Part shown: positions 38,083-47,039 of the stretch, in pieces
Position numbering within the stretch: position 1 is the stretch's first letter
How the letters are laid out: every line of letters starts with the position of its first letter
From: Haloterrigena salina JCM 13891
GTDB taxonomy: Archaea > Halobacteriota > Halobacteria > Halobacteriales > Natrialbaceae
Direction: 5' to 3'
Assembly (NCBI RefSeq): GCF_000337495.1
Contig: NZ_AOIS01000019.1
Span: 1-64,000 of the forward strand
DNA length: 64,000 nt
Notes under the pieces: generated by a model
Seen by the model: only the letters and a program-made list of their open reading frames with translations
Database searches by the model: none
Told to the model about the DNA's origin: nothing
Made by a program: the position numbers and the translations under genes

Positions 38083-39564
38083 TCAGTCGTTCGAGAGCCG
38101 CGTCGTCTCAAGGCGGCCGCTGTCGACCCACTCGAAGCCGGACTGTTCGGCGCTGGCCGTCGTCTCGGGGACCGCCGCGGGATCGAACTCGTCGGCGAAC
38201 TCGATACGTGTCTCGCTTGGACCGCTCGCGGGAAGTTCCGGGAGGAAGTCGTCGTCCTCGAGGAGCCCCTCGACGTCGACGGCGCCGCCGGCGCCCAGCG
38301 CGACGCCGAGCGCGCGGTAGCGGTCGTTCTCCGTGGCGAACTCCTCGCCCGCGCCGAAGGAGTCGTTGGTCACGCGGGTCGTCTTCGTGGTTCCCGAGAG
38401 CGTGCCGAACCCGTCGTCCGACGAATCGTCTTCGTCCTCGGCCTCGCTCTCGTCGTCGCCGTCGGTATCGGAACGATCCCCTCTCCCGGCCGCTCGCTCG
38501 CGCTCCGTCTCGAGGATCGAGTCGGCGACGTCCCGCAGCGACGCGCCGGCACTCGTGTCGGAATCGTCGCGAACTCGCGAGACGGTCGGCGACCCGCCCC
38601 GGAGTTCGAATCCGCCGGCCGCCGTCGACGGCGCTGACGTGGCTGTCGTCGACGACGATTTCTGCGTCGACCCGCTCGCGTCGGTCGCGGTGTCGTCGGT
38701 CGGGACGTCGTCAGTTCGTGCCGTCGAGGTGCGCTCGGGTTCGGCTTCGTCGATGAGCGACGCGACCGACTCTCGCTCGTCGCCGGGCGCCGCCGCTTCC
38801 GTTTCGACGGCGCTGCCGAGGGAATCCAAGCGCCGCTCGGCGCGCTCGAGCGCCCACGCTGGCCACGGATCCGACTCGGTCGCGTCCGTCGGATCGATCT
38901 CGTCGCCGGGAGCCTCGGGAACGTACGCCGCGAGATCGTGGGTCGGCAACAGCGGGCGGTCGAACGCCGAAATCCGCTCGCCGTAGCGATCGCGAAGCGC
39001 CTCGAGCTCCCCTTCCTCGACCAGCGCGGCCCGCCAGCGGTCGACGCCCGCCGAGAGGAGGACGATCGTCGCGTCGGTACCCGCGAGGAGGCGCTCGTCG
39101 ACCGCCCGCAGGACGGCGGGGAGGTTGTCGTCGTCGAGCGGCGTTTGCGGGTAGGCGACCGTCGCCTCCCGCTCGCGACCGTTCGGATCCGTCGCGGCGA
39201 GTTCCAATCGGTCCCGGCCGTTCTCGGCCGGCCCCGTCCGCGTCCACTCGAATTCCCAGCCGATCGCGTCGAAAACGGCCTCGAGTTTCCGTCCCAGCGC
39301 TCGCTGGGCGTAGCGGGCCGAGCAGGTCAGTCCCCGGTCGCCCCGACAAACGAGCTGGCGCACCGTCGCCGTCCGGTCGCGCGCGTCCGCGAGGACGTCC
39401 GAAAGGATCGACTCGAGGGAACGCTCCTCCTGCCCGGGCGGGACCGCGGTGCGGTACTCCCGACGCTGGGCGCGGATGTCGTCGGGCGCGACGCCGAAGG
39501 AACCGAGGACGTTGGCGCAGACGACGACGTCTCGGCTCGGATCGTCGGAGCGGCCGGTCTCCAT
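38083..39564 (-). CDS. Haloarchaeal protein with globular N-terminus and long acidic tail, unknown
   Basis: 493 residues. The first 190 residues look folded: VVVCANVLGSFGVAP, LVCRGDRGLTCSARYAQRALG, then ATIVLLSAGVDRWRAALVEEG. They contain Cys residues and a strand-loop-helix order resembling a nucleotide- or tRNA-related domain, without a clear match. Residues 250-470 are Ser/Thr/Asp/Glu-rich low complexity. It lies between the second trpS and pheS on the same strand, so a link to translation is possible but not shown. Confidence 0.65.
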   Translation of the reverse strand: METGRSDDPSRDVVVCANVLGSFGVAPDDIRAQRREYRTAVPPGQEERSLESILSDVLADARDRTATVRQLVCRGDRGLTCSARYAQRALGRKLEAVFDAIGWEFEWTRTGPAENGRDRLELAATDPNGREREATVAYPQTPLDDDNLPAVLRAVDERLLAGTDATIVLLSAGVDRWRAALVEEGELEALRDRYGERISAFDRPLLPTHDLAAYVPEAPGDEIDPTDATESDPWPAWALERAERRLDSLGSAVETEAAAPGDERESVASLIDEAEPERTSTARTDDVPTDDTATDASGSTQKSSSTTATSAPSTAAGGFELRGGSPTVSRVRDDSDTSAGASLRDVADSILETERERAAGRGDRSDTDGDDESEAEDEDDSSDDGFGTLSGTTKTTRVTNDSFGAGEEFATENDRYRALGVALGAGGAVDVEGLLEDDDFLPELPASGPSETRIEFADEFDPAAVPETTASAEQSGFEWVDSGRLETTRLSND

Positions 39565-39664
39565 CGACGCGGCCTACACCGCGACCCCGGATATGCTTTC
39601 TCCTGAAATCGAGAAAAATCAGCGAACGGACACCAGTTATCCCCTGTCACCGCGGGGCCGTCTA

Positions 39665-41290
39665 CTATCGTCGGCGCGGCGACTCGAGTTCGATGTCCGT
39701 CTCCGCGAGCAGTTCCTCGACCTCCTCGCGTTTCTCCTGGTGTTCCTCGAGGAACTCCCGCATCAGCTGGGCGGCCTGCTCCTTGCAGTCGCCACAGAGG
39801 CGCTCGCCGCTCGTACACTCGTCGTAGACGCGCTTGGCGAACTCGTCGTCGTCGCCGGCCAGCAGGTAGGCGTAGAGCTCGTAGACGGGACACTCGTCGG
39901 CCTTCCCGCCCTTCTCGCGGTGTTCCTCGGCTGTCTCGCGGCCGCCGGTCGAGGCGGCCTTGACCTTGTCGTAGCCGTCCTCGGGGTCGTCCAGCAGCGA
40001 GATGTGGGAAGCGGGAATCGAGGAGGACATCTTGCCGCCGGTCAGCCCGGTCATGAAGCGGTGGTAGATCGAGGACGGCGGCTGGAACCCGTAGCCGCCG
40101 TTGTCGACCTCGATCTCGCGGGCGAGTTCCTCGGCCGCGGCGCGGTCGAGGTCGAAGGCGTCGACGTGACTCTCGTAGACCCGTTTCTCGCCGTCGATCG
40201 TCTCGACGAGAGCGTCGAAGGCCTCCTCGGTCGCCCGCCGGTCGAAGAAGCGCGTGCGGGGTCGGATCGGCTCCATGCCGCCCTCCTCGAGCTTGGTCAG
40301 TACCGAGTCGAGGACGCTCGCGTCAACCTCGAGTTCCGACAGCGGCGTCTCCTCTAACGCTTCGGCGACGTGGACGCAGCGCAGCGTGTCGTCGTCGAAT
40401 TCTTCGGGCTCGAGACGCTCGTAGAACTCCGCGACCAGCGCGCGCTCCTCGTCCTCGAGTTCGAAGCTGGCGTAGGCCTCGGTGACCTTGAAGAAGCGCA
40501 TCCGCTCGGCTAAGTCCCGCGCCAGCCGGACGTGGGGGTCCTGGTCGGGGCCGACGGGGATGACCGTCGGCTTGGGCTCCTCGAGTTGCGGGTAGAGGAT
40601 GTCGGCCATCTGGGTGACGACCGACTGCATGTGCGAGACGTCGGTCTCGCCGTCGAAGCCGTAGATCGCCTGGAACTCCGAGAAGTTGGCGTCGGCGCCG
40701 AGTTCGAAGGCGAGGTCCTGCAGTTCGCGGTTCTCGGACTGGCGGTAGAGTTCGCCCTCCTCGGGGTCGAAGCCGAGCGCGAGCAAGGAGAGGAGGTAGT
40801 CCCGAGCGTGCTCGTCGATTTCCTCCCACGACATCCCGCGGGCTGAGTTGGCCTCCAAGTCGGCGATCAGCCCGTAGGCGTCGGCACCCTGCTGTTGGTG
40901 CCAGATGATCTCGTCGAAGACCAGCTTGTGGCCGATGTGCGGGTCGCCGGTCGGCATGAATCCGGAGAGGACGGCCGCGGGCTCGTCGTTCTGGAGGGCT
41001 TCGGCGACCGGACGGTAGTCCCGGTGGCCGAAGATGACGCCCCGCCGCATCAGGTAGTGCGGATTCGGAACCTCCTCTAGGACCTCGTCGAACTCCTCGA
41101 TACCGAATTCCTCGAACAGCTTGCGGTAGTCGGAGACGCTCGAGGATCCCCAGGGGTCCAGTGCAACGTCGTCGGCACCGGCAGCGCCGCCGTCGGGTCG
41201 AAGTTCCGACTGCGGGGCTGCGTTTCCGTCACCTCCATCGGTCGTCGATTCCCCTGACTCGGACTCCTCGAGTGGGTCGTCTCCGGTCAT
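39665..41290 (-). CDS. trpS: Tryptophanyl-tRNA synthetase, second copy
   Basis: 541 residues, full length. An acidic N-terminal extension of about 45 residues precedes the core. The HIGH-type motif reads GDPHIGHK, the KMSKS loop GGKMSSSIP (about 405-413), and the anticodon-binding C-terminus ends in a helical QLMREFLEEHQEKREEVEEL. A Cys set (CTSGERLCGDCKEQ) lies near the C-terminus and may bind zinc. It differs strongly from the TrpS at 1-875, so the pair is not a recent duplication. Either may be specialised. Confidence 0.93.
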   Translation of the reverse strand: MTGDDPLEESESGESTTDGGDGNAAPQSELRPDGGAAGADDVALDPWGSSSVSDYRKLFEEFGIEEFDEVLEEVPNPHYLMRRGVIFGHRDYRPVAEALQNDEPAAVLSGFMPTGDPHIGHKLVFDEIIWHQQQGADAYGLIADLEANSARGMSWEEIDEHARDYLLSLLALGFDPEEGELYRQSENRELQDLAFELGADANFSEFQAIYGFDGETDVSHMQSVVTQMADILYPQLEEPKPTVIPVGPDQDPHVRLARDLAERMRFFKVTEAYASFELEDEERALVAEFYERLEPEEFDDDTLRCVHVAEALEETPLSELEVDASVLDSVLTKLEEGGMEPIRPRTRFFDRRATEEAFDALVETIDGEKRVYESHVDAFDLDRAAAEELAREIEVDNGGYGFQPPSSIYHRFMTGLTGGKMSSSIPASHISLLDDPEDGYDKVKAASTGGRETAEEHREKGGKADECPVYELYAYLLAGDDDEFAKRVYDECTSGERLCGDCKEQAAQLMREFLEEHQEKREEVEELLAETDIELESPRRR

Positions 41291-41376
41291 TAGATTCGTC
41301 TTGGCGCGCCAGTTCGCAAAAGCCTTCGGCTTCGCGGCGGTACCGCCTCGAATCGGGAATCGATCCGCCTCGCCCG

Positions 41377-41511
41377 GTGAACGAAATCGCAGACGAGACC
41401 GACGGCGCTCCCGGCTTCTCCGCCGGCGCCGGACTCGTCGGCGGCGGCCTCACCCTCGAGTGGCTCCGCCGTCGAGTGACGGCGGACGAGTCGGCGGAGC
41501 GAAGCGAGTGA
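41377..41511 (+). CDS. Possible 44-codon ORF with PGF-like tail
   Basis: A GTG start gives MNEIADETDGAPGFSAGAGL, followed by VGGGLTLEWLRRRV and a short acidic end. A PGF motif, a hydrophobic stretch and an arginine cluster recall PGF-CTERM sorting tails, but the hydrophobic part is short and the arginines are not last. It could be a remnant of a longer secreted protein or chance. It lies between trpS and ogt. Confidence 0.2.
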   Translation: MNEIADETDGAPGFSAGAGLVGGGLTLEWLRRRVTADESAERSE

Positions 41512-41565
41512 TCCCGTTCGACGGGACCTGCTAGAGTAAAGCGACGCCCCGACGAACGACGCGAT

Positions 41566-41961
41566 ATGCAGATCCGAGTGTTCGACCGCGAGTGCGAGAT
41601 CGACGACTCGAGGATCGACGCGGACGCGGCGACGATCAGCGAGCGGGTCCGCGAGTACGAGGCCGGCGAGCGAACGACGTTCGATCTCGAGATCGAGTAT
41701 CCCGACGGGTTCACGGGCGACGTCATGCGGGCGATAGAACGGGTTCCGGCCGGCGAGACGCGAACGTACGGCGAGGTCGCGGCCGCCCTCGAGACGGCGC
41801 CGGTCGCGGTCGGACAGGCCTGTGGCCGCAACCCGATCCCCGTCGTCGTCCCCTGTCACCGGATCGTCGGCGCCGACTCGCTGACCGGCTACGCGGGCGG
41901 ACTGGAGTTGAAACGACGGCTGCTCGAGCACGAGGGGGCTTCGATTCCGGACGAGCCGTAG
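41566..41961 (+). CDS. ogt: Methylated-DNA-protein cysteine methyltransferase
   Basis: 131-residue alkyl-acceptor that repairs O6-methylguanine by moving the methyl to its own Cys97 in VVPCHRIVG. RTYGEVAAAL (HTH, about 66-76) and GRNPIPVVVPCHRIVGADS are the core signature. It is shorter than E. coli Ogt because the N-terminal domain is reduced, as in many archaea. The ATG starts just before the reduced domain. Confidence 0.92.
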   Translation: MQIRVFDRECEIDDSRIDADAATISERVREYEAGERTTFDLEIEYPDGFTGDVMRAIERVPAGETRTYGEVAAALETAPVAVGQACGRNPIPVVVPCHRIVGADSLTGYAGGLELKRRLLEHEGASIPDEP

Positions 41962-42036
41962 GCCGGCGTTCGTTCGGTGTGCGATCTACTCGAGCGGTCG
42001 GCGAACCGTTATATTCGCTTCGCGTAACGTCCGCGT

Positions 42037-42972
42037 ATGGTCGCGTTCCCGATTCTGACGGACGGCGACGTCTACTCGCAGTTCGACTACGAGACGGTGA
42101 TCGACGCCATGCGTGACGCGTTCGCCGAACGCGCGGCCGGGACGCTCGAGGCGCCGCCGCGCTGGTACGTCGAGGCCGGCGAGGGCGAACTCGTTTTCAC
42201 GGTCGGCGCCGCGACGGGACCGACGAACGCCGCCGGATTCCGGGTGTACGGGAACTATCCCGACTCCAAGGCGGGTGCGGACCGCACGCAATTGGTGGCC
42301 GTCTTCGACGCGACGACCGGCGCGTTCGAGGGGCTGCTCGCCGGCCACGCGACGGGCCGGCTCCGGACGGGCGCGATCGGCGGCCTCGCGATCGACTGCC
42401 TCGCCCGCGAGAACTGCGAGACGCTGGGCGTGCTGGGCGCGGGCGTGCAGGCCCGAACGCAGGTCGGTGCGGCCTGTTCGGTCCGGGACTTCGACGAGGT
42501 CCTGGTCTACAGCCCGACCGCAGAGAGCTGCACGTCGTTCGCCGAGACCGCAGGCGAGGGGGTCGAACCGACCGTCCGCGCGGTCGACGATCCGAAGCCG
42601 GTCGTCCGCGAGGCAGACGCACTCGTCTGCGCGACCGACAGCGACGAACCGGTGTTCGATCCCGACTGGCTCGAGCCCGGTACCCACGTGACGACGATCG
42701 GCCCGCGCTTCCGGGGCACCCACGAACTGCCCCTCGAGGTCGTCGACCGCGCCGATGCCATCGCGACCGACTCGATTCCGCAGGTTGACGACTACGATCG
42801 CGAGTACCTGGTCAGCGGCGACGACTACGACCGAATGGTCGAACTGGCGGACGCGCTCGAGGACCCCGAACTGGGGCGGAGCGACGCCGAGGAGATCACG
42901 CTGTTCTGTTCAGTCGGGCTCGCGGGGACCGAGGTCGTGTTAGGACGGCGGTTTCTCGAGGACGTCGCGTAA
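42037..42972 (+). CDS. Ornithine cyclodeaminase / mu-crystallin family dehydrogenase
   Basis: 311 residues. The N-terminal dimer domain contains the substrate-binding RWYVEAGEGELVF, and a Rossmann domain has GVLGAGVQARTQ (about 130-141) for NAD(P). Family members act as ornithine cyclodeaminase, alanine dehydrogenase (archaeal AlaDH) or ketimine reductase. Sequence alone does not choose among these. TTATATT at 42009-42015 lies 25 nt before the ATG, a typical leaderless start. Confidence 0.85.
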   Translation: MVAFPILTDGDVYSQFDYETVIDAMRDAFAERAAGTLEAPPRWYVEAGEGELVFTVGAATGPTNAAGFRVYGNYPDSKAGADRTQLVAVFDATTGAFEGLLAGHATGRLRTGAIGGLAIDCLARENCETLGVLGAGVQARTQVGAACSVRDFDEVLVYSPTAESCTSFAETAGEGVEPTVRAVDDPKPVVREADALVCATDSDEPVFDPDWLEPGTHVTTIGPRFRGTHELPLEVVDRADAIATDSIPQVDDYDREYLVSGDDYDRMVELADALEDPELGRSDAEEITLFCSVGLAGTEVVLGRRFLEDVA

Positions 42973-42984
42973 GTCGATACGGCG

Positions 42985-44127
42985 CTACGCCGTTCGATCC
43001 GCGGCCGCCCGCAACTCCTCGAGTCGCTCCGATTCGACTCCGGCCAGCACGATCGCCGCGAAGACCGTCTCGCCGTCGGGACGCGGCGCGTCGCCGCCCA
43101 GAACGCCGTTGCCGCCGACGGTCGACTGCAGCGCCCGCCGGCCCTCGGCGATCGCCTGCCGGTTGAGCCACGTCGGCGGCCCGCCGACGACCAACAGCCC
43201 GCGGGCGGCCGTTTCGGGGTCGCACTCGAGGGTGAGCTTTCCGTGGATCCCCTTCCGGACGACCGTTTCGACGGCGCTGACCGCCTCGCTCGTCTCGACG
43301 TCCCGGTCGGTCGACAGGAGTCCGAGCCCGAACCGCGAGCTACTCGTTTCGACGTCCTGATCGCCGTAGCCGAGCGCCACGATCGCCGACTCGTTGCCGA
43401 GGATCCGCTCGATGTCGCTCGCGTCGATCACGTTCTGGGCGACGGAGTCGTCCGACCCGCCGCCGGCGAAGACGGCCGCGACGCGACCCGCCAGCTCCCG
43501 ATTGCATCGATCGCGGGTGTCCGAGACCGTCTCGCCGGGGCGCAGCCACGCCTCGTTGTCGAAACAAACGACGGCGCTGGCGAGTCCCTCGAGTCGCTCC
43601 ATCGTGGCGACCGCGTTCGACGCCGCGGTCGGCCGCGGCGGCTCGGCGTTCCCGGCGGCCGCGGTCGTTCGCGAGTGCGGTCCGGTATCCCCGGCGTCGG
43701 CGTCGGGATCGAACTCTCGGTCGGCCGGCAGCGTCGCGAGCACGTAGACGGGCGCGTCGTACCGTCGCTGCAGCGCGGCGACGAGTGCGGGCGCCGTTCC
43801 GCCGCCGGTCGCGCCGCCTAGACCGACGGCGATCAGAAACGCGTCGGCCTCGCCCGGCGTGCCCTGATCCAGCGCCTCGAGCAGTTCCTCGGCGTGTGTC
43901 TCGCCCATCTCGGACCGTCGCTCGAGGTCGTCGTCCGCGTCGATTCCGGTGCCCTGTCCGTACCGGTGGCGGTGCGATTCGGGAACGACGGTTCGTCGGA
44001 GCGTCGCCGCGTCGGTGTCGAAGACGAAGACGTCCGTCAGAAACGAGCGGTCCGCTGGCTCCGCGGCTCGGATCGCGTCGGCGATCCGACAGCCCGCGCC
44101 CCCGACGCCGATCACCTCGAGTTGCAT
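42985..44127 (-). CDS. Divergent FtsZ/tubulin-superfamily GTPase homologue
   Basis: 380 residues. It opens with VIGVGGAGCRIADAIRAAEP, the FtsZ-like first loop. The tubulin signature reads GLGGATGGGTAPAL (102-115) where FtsZ has GGGTGTG. The activation T7 loop is recognisable as NVIDASDIERIL (232-243), with the acidic residues needed to act on the next subunit's GTP. A poorly conserved insert (about 140-170, Asp/Thr/Ala-rich) precedes the C-terminal domain. It is distinct from FtsZ1/FtsZ2 and from CetZ as I know them. Whether it polymerises is unknown. Its stop is close to the converging cyclodeaminase-like gene. Confidence 0.8.
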   Translation of the reverse strand: MQLEVIGVGGAGCRIADAIRAAEPADRSFLTDVFVFDTDAATLRRTVVPESHRHRYGQGTGIDADDDLERRSEMGETHAEELLEALDQGTPGEADAFLIAVGLGGATGGGTAPALVAALQRRYDAPVYVLATLPADREFDPDADAGDTGPHSRTTAAAGNAEPPRPTAASNAVATMERLEGLASAVVCFDNEAWLRPGETVSDTRDRCNRELAGRVAAVFAGGGSDDSVAQNVIDASDIERILGNESAIVALGYGDQDVETSSSRFGLGLLSTDRDVETSEAVSAVETVVRKGIHGKLTLECDPETAARGLLVVGGPPTWLNRQAIAEGRRALQSTVGGNGVLGGDAPRPDGETVFAAIVLAGVESERLEELRAAADRTA

Positions 44128-44175
44128 ACCGGGATACTCGGCCGAGGGGTTTTCACGGTTCCGCTCGCTCGAGGC

Positions 44176-45231
44176 TCAGGGCGTCAGTCGCTCGAGGGAC
44201 CACCAGTCGACGTCGCCGGCCTCGTCGACCAGCGCGAACGCCATCGTCTTCCGGACGCCGTGGGCCAGCCGGACGTCCAGCGCGAGGTCTCGCGGTTCGA
44301 AGACGTAGTCGGCGGGGTGGACCCGGACCAACAGCTCCGAGTGCCCCAGGTTCTCGACGGACTCGACGTCGGCGTAGGTCCGGAAGTCCGCGCCGAACTT
44401 GTAGCCCGTCTTCGGGACGACGCCGCGTTCGCGCAGGGTGGTGTAGACCGCCAGCCGCCGGTCGAACCGCTCGCCCTCGACCTCGCGGCCCCGTTCGCGG
44501 ACCGCCGTCGGCTCGAGGGCGATCGCGCCGCGTTCGGCGAGGTACGCCGCCTCGAGCAGCGAGCACTGCAGCGTCGGCTTGTCGTACTCCCGTCCCTCGA
44601 GGGGCTGGCCGTAGAAGGCCGACTCGTAGAGGTCGACCGGCGGCTCCCAGACGACGACGCGGTCGGCCAGCAGGTCGGCCTCGCAGCCGTCGGGAAGGGT
44701 GGCACCGGTCGTCCCCGACGGATCCCGCCGTGAGACCTCGAAGTAGGTGATCTCACTCTCCTCGTCGACCACCGCGAGGACGCCGGCGGTGAGTTCGCCG
44801 GCCGGGACGTCGGTTCGCTCGCCGATCACCCGGAGGGCGTACTCGATCTCGCCGTCGCCGGGGCCTTTCCCGCGCGGGAAGACCGCGAAATCGGCCGGTT
44901 CCGCGGGCGGATCGGCGACCCACGGCTCCGACGCCGGTGAGAGATAGAACCCCCGCGAGCGCAGGTCGGCGTAGACGAGAAATCGCACGCCGAACTTCCG
45001 GCCGGGCTCGCGGGCCACGAACGCCCGGAAATCGAGCCGTTCGCCCGAATCGTCGACGACCGCCTCGAGATCCCCGCGGTAGAGCAGGTGTGCCGCCTCG
45101 ATCGGCGCGAGTGCGATCTCGTTGCCCTCGAGCGGATAGCCGTACCCCCGGGAATCGTGATAGCGCTGGCGCGCGTCGTCGCCGACGCGAACGACGCCCG
45201 CCGCCTCGTCGAACCGCCCCTCGAGTACCAT
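44176..45231 (-). CDS. endA: tRNA-intron endonuclease, tandem-repeat (alpha2) type
   Basis: 351 residues that fold as two fused endonuclease units. It cuts the bulge-helix-bulge of intron-containing pre-tRNAs (and pre-rRNA). The C-terminal unit carries the catalytic set Tyr286 (FRTYAD), His297 (GHSELL) and Lys328 (VRKTM). The N-terminal unit keeps the fold (KFGVRFLVYADLRSRGFYL) but lacks the set, as usual for this type. ATG 45231 is used; the frame continues upstream without protein-like sequence. Haloarchaea need it for introns in tRNA-Trp and elongator tRNA-Met. Confidence 0.95.
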   Translation of the reverse strand: MVLEGRFDEAAGVVRVGDDARQRYHDSRGYGYPLEGNEIALAPIEAAHLLYRGDLEAVVDDSGERLDFRAFVAREPGRKFGVRFLVYADLRSRGFYLSPASEPWVADPPAEPADFAVFPRGKGPGDGEIEYALRVIGERTDVPAGELTAGVLAVVDEESEITYFEVSRRDPSGTTGATLPDGCEADLLADRVVVWEPPVDLYESAFYGQPLEGREYDKPTLQCSLLEAAYLAERGAIALEPTAVRERGREVEGERFDRRLAVYTTLRERGVVPKTGYKFGADFRTYADVESVENLGHSELLVRVHPADYVFEPRDLALDVRLAHGVRKTMAFALVDEAGDVDWWSLERLTP

Positions 45232-45327
45232 AGACGAGGTTTGACGGTCGGGGACTAAGGGGCTGCGGATCGATTCCTCTTCGTCGTTGACGGTACTGCT
45301 CGAGTTGCAGTACTCGACGCGAACATC

Positions 45328-45446
45328 CTGAAAGCCCCTTCCGGGCTGTACTCCCAGGACTCGTTGCGCGCTTCGGTCGTTCGCTTCGCTCACTCCCTGT
45401 AGTGCTTACGTCGTCCGGGTTCGTCCAGCCCGGAAGCCCCTTTCAG
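45328..45446. repeat. Possible MITE-like element with 21-bp inverted ends
   Basis: The left end CTGAAAGCCCCTTCCGGGC(TG) and right end CAGCCCGGAAGCCCCTTTC(AG) are inverted copies agreeing at 18 of 21 positions, differing only in a central GGG/CCC. The 77-bp interior has no ORF. No clear target duplication was seen. It lies alone in the gap between endA and the zinc-finger gene (45232-45510), which holds no other feature. Confidence 0.4.
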
Positions 45447-45510
45447 TCCCACCCACCGCAGCGGCGGCTGGCCGACCGGCTATAGCACGGCGAGAACCGA
45501 CGTTCGCCGG

Positions 45511-46287
45511 TCAGTCGTCGGCCGCGGAATCAGTCTCAAGCGGCCGCGCTAACCCCTTCTCGCACGTCGCGTCGAGACAGCGGGTGCCGCTGGCGGTCTC
45601 GAAGGTGGGAAGCCCGCAGCCGCACTCCCCGCCGACCACGCCGGAGGGGACCGCGAAGCCGGTATCGCAGTCGGGGTAGTGTTCGCAGCCGGCGATGAGC
45701 CCGCCGCGCCGCAGGATTCGGAGGTCGCCGTCGCAGTCGGATTCGGGGCAGTCCCACTCGCGGTCGAAGGCCTCCCGGACCGCCGCGTCCAGGGACTCGC
45801 AGCTCCGATCGAGACAGACGTCGAACGCGAGGCCGCGCTCGACGCGCATTCTGGGGAGGCCGCAGTCGCAGTCGCTCTGCTCGTCGCGGATCGTCGCGTC
45901 GGCGGGCACGCCGTAGCGGTCGCCGCAGCCGACGCAGTGGACGCCGCTCGAGCGCACGAGAGCGGCGCCGCAGTCGGGACAGCGGCCGACGGGCGTGCCG
46001 GCCGCGGAGGCCGGGTAGTTGGCGAAGCCGTCCTGCTCGTGGGCGGCGATCCGGAGCGTCTGCGTGCCCTTCTTCGCGACGAGCGTGAAATCGCCCGTGT
46101 GATCGCTCGAGACGCTGTCGGCGCGGGTCAGCCACGCGACGGGCTGGTAGCCGTCGCTGTCGTGGACCAGGACGGTGTTGTCGGGTTTGACGATGGTCGT
46201 CACTCGACCGCGGTACTCCTCGCGGTCCCCCGTCTCGGCGATAACGGTACAGTCGCCCGCGAGCACGCGGATCGCGTCGTCGATCAT
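45511..46287 (-). CDS. NucS N-terminal-like domain fused to zinc ribbons, no nuclease domain
   Basis: 258 residues. The first 90 residues (VLAGDCTVIAETG, REEYRGRVTTIVKPDNTVLVH, YQPVAWLTRAD) look like the N-terminal DNA-binding/dimerisation domain of NucS/EndoMS (DUF91). The RecB-like nuclease domain is missing. Instead, four Cys clusters follow, resembling topoisomerase-I C-terminal ribbons: Cys103/106/118/121, Cys140/142/158/163, Cys180/185/201/207 and Cys222/224/237/242. It is probably a DNA-binding, non-cutting protein. The leading match to NucS is by eye. Confidence 0.72.
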   Translation of the reverse strand: MIDDAIRVLAGDCTVIAETGDREEYRGRVTTIVKPDNTVLVHDSDGYQPVAWLTRADSVSSDHTGDFTLVAKKGTQTLRIAAHEQDGFANYPASAAGTPVGRCPDCGAALVRSSGVHCVGCGDRYGVPADATIRDEQSDCDCGLPRMRVERGLAFDVCLDRSCESLDAAVREAFDREWDCPESDCDGDLRILRRGGLIAGCEHYPDCDTGFAVPSGVVGGECGCGLPTFETASGTRCLDATCEKGLARPLETDSAADD

Positions 46288-46391
46288 GGGCGGTCTGGCC
46301 CCGGTTTCGTACTTAAACCCGCGGCCCGCGGCCGGTCTCGACCGCGAAGAGCGCGAGCCGCTCGCGCTCTCGATCGAGGTCGCGGTCGCGA

Positions 46392-47039
46392 TTACGGCTG
46401 CCCGCCGCGCTCGTTGCCCTGTGCTCCGTTCCCTCGTTCGTTCGGCCCGCCTGACGAGTGGTCGTCGTCGACGATCGAACGAGCGATCGCCGCGGTCTCC
46501 GGGCCGCCGAGTTCGCCGGCGCGGTCCCGGAGCGTCCGGATCGACTCGACGTCGACGCCGTGATCGGCCAGGGTGGGTTCGGGAACTCCGGCTGCGGCGG
46601 TCTCGGCCGCGTCGGCCCGTCGCTCGAGGCTTCGCATCTCGGCGACGGTCGTCGCGACTTCCGCGCGGTAGCGCCCCTCGTTGAGGTCGCCGGCCTCGCG
46701 GGACTCGTTCAACTCCTCGAGTCTGTCCTCCAGTTCGGTCAGGCGCCGGTCGGTCTCGTTGAACTGCGCGGCGATGACGGCCGCTTTCGTCTCGTTGGAC
46801 TCGGCGTTCGCGATCCGGACGCCGAAGGCCCGTTCCGAGACGTTACCCTCGAGTTCGGCGTTCTGGACGCCGACGGTGGCGGCGAACTGCGCGCCGGGTT
46901 CGATCGATTCGGTTCCGTCGTCGGCGTCGGTCTCCGACTGCGCTCCGCTGCTGGAGGTCGCGCTCGCCGCCGCGAAGGGGACCGCGACCGCCGCGACGAC
47001 GAGAATCGCTGCCAGTGCGATCGACGTGGTTCGATTCAT
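46392..47039 (-). CDS. Secreted helical protein, unknown
   Basis: 215 residues with a Sec-type signal (MNRTTSIALAAILVVAAVAVPFAAASA; cleavage about residue 27). An acidic linker precedes a long helical region rich in Glu/Arg (TELEDRLEELNESREAGDLN, then EVATTVAEMRSLERRADAAE), probably a coiled coil, and a Gly/Asn-rich tail. It is on the same strand as the membrane wHTH gene upstream and may belong with it. No enzyme motif. Function unknown. Confidence 0.6.
   Translation of the reverse strand: MNRTTSIALAAILVVAAVAVPFAAASATSSSGAQSETDADDGTESIEPGAQFAATVGVQNAELEGNVSERAFGVRIANAESNETKAAVIAAQFNETDRRLTELEDRLEELNESREAGDLNEGRYRAEVATTVAEMRSLERRADAAETAAAGVPEPTLADHGVDVESIRTLRDRAGELGGPETAAIARSIVDDDHSSGGPNERGNGAQGNERGGQP

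Noticed and set aside
45426-45460. Sequence near CCCGGAAGCCCCTTTC considered as a tRNA end
   Set aside because: No cloverleaf can be formed and no anticodon stem is visible; it fits the inverted-repeat element.
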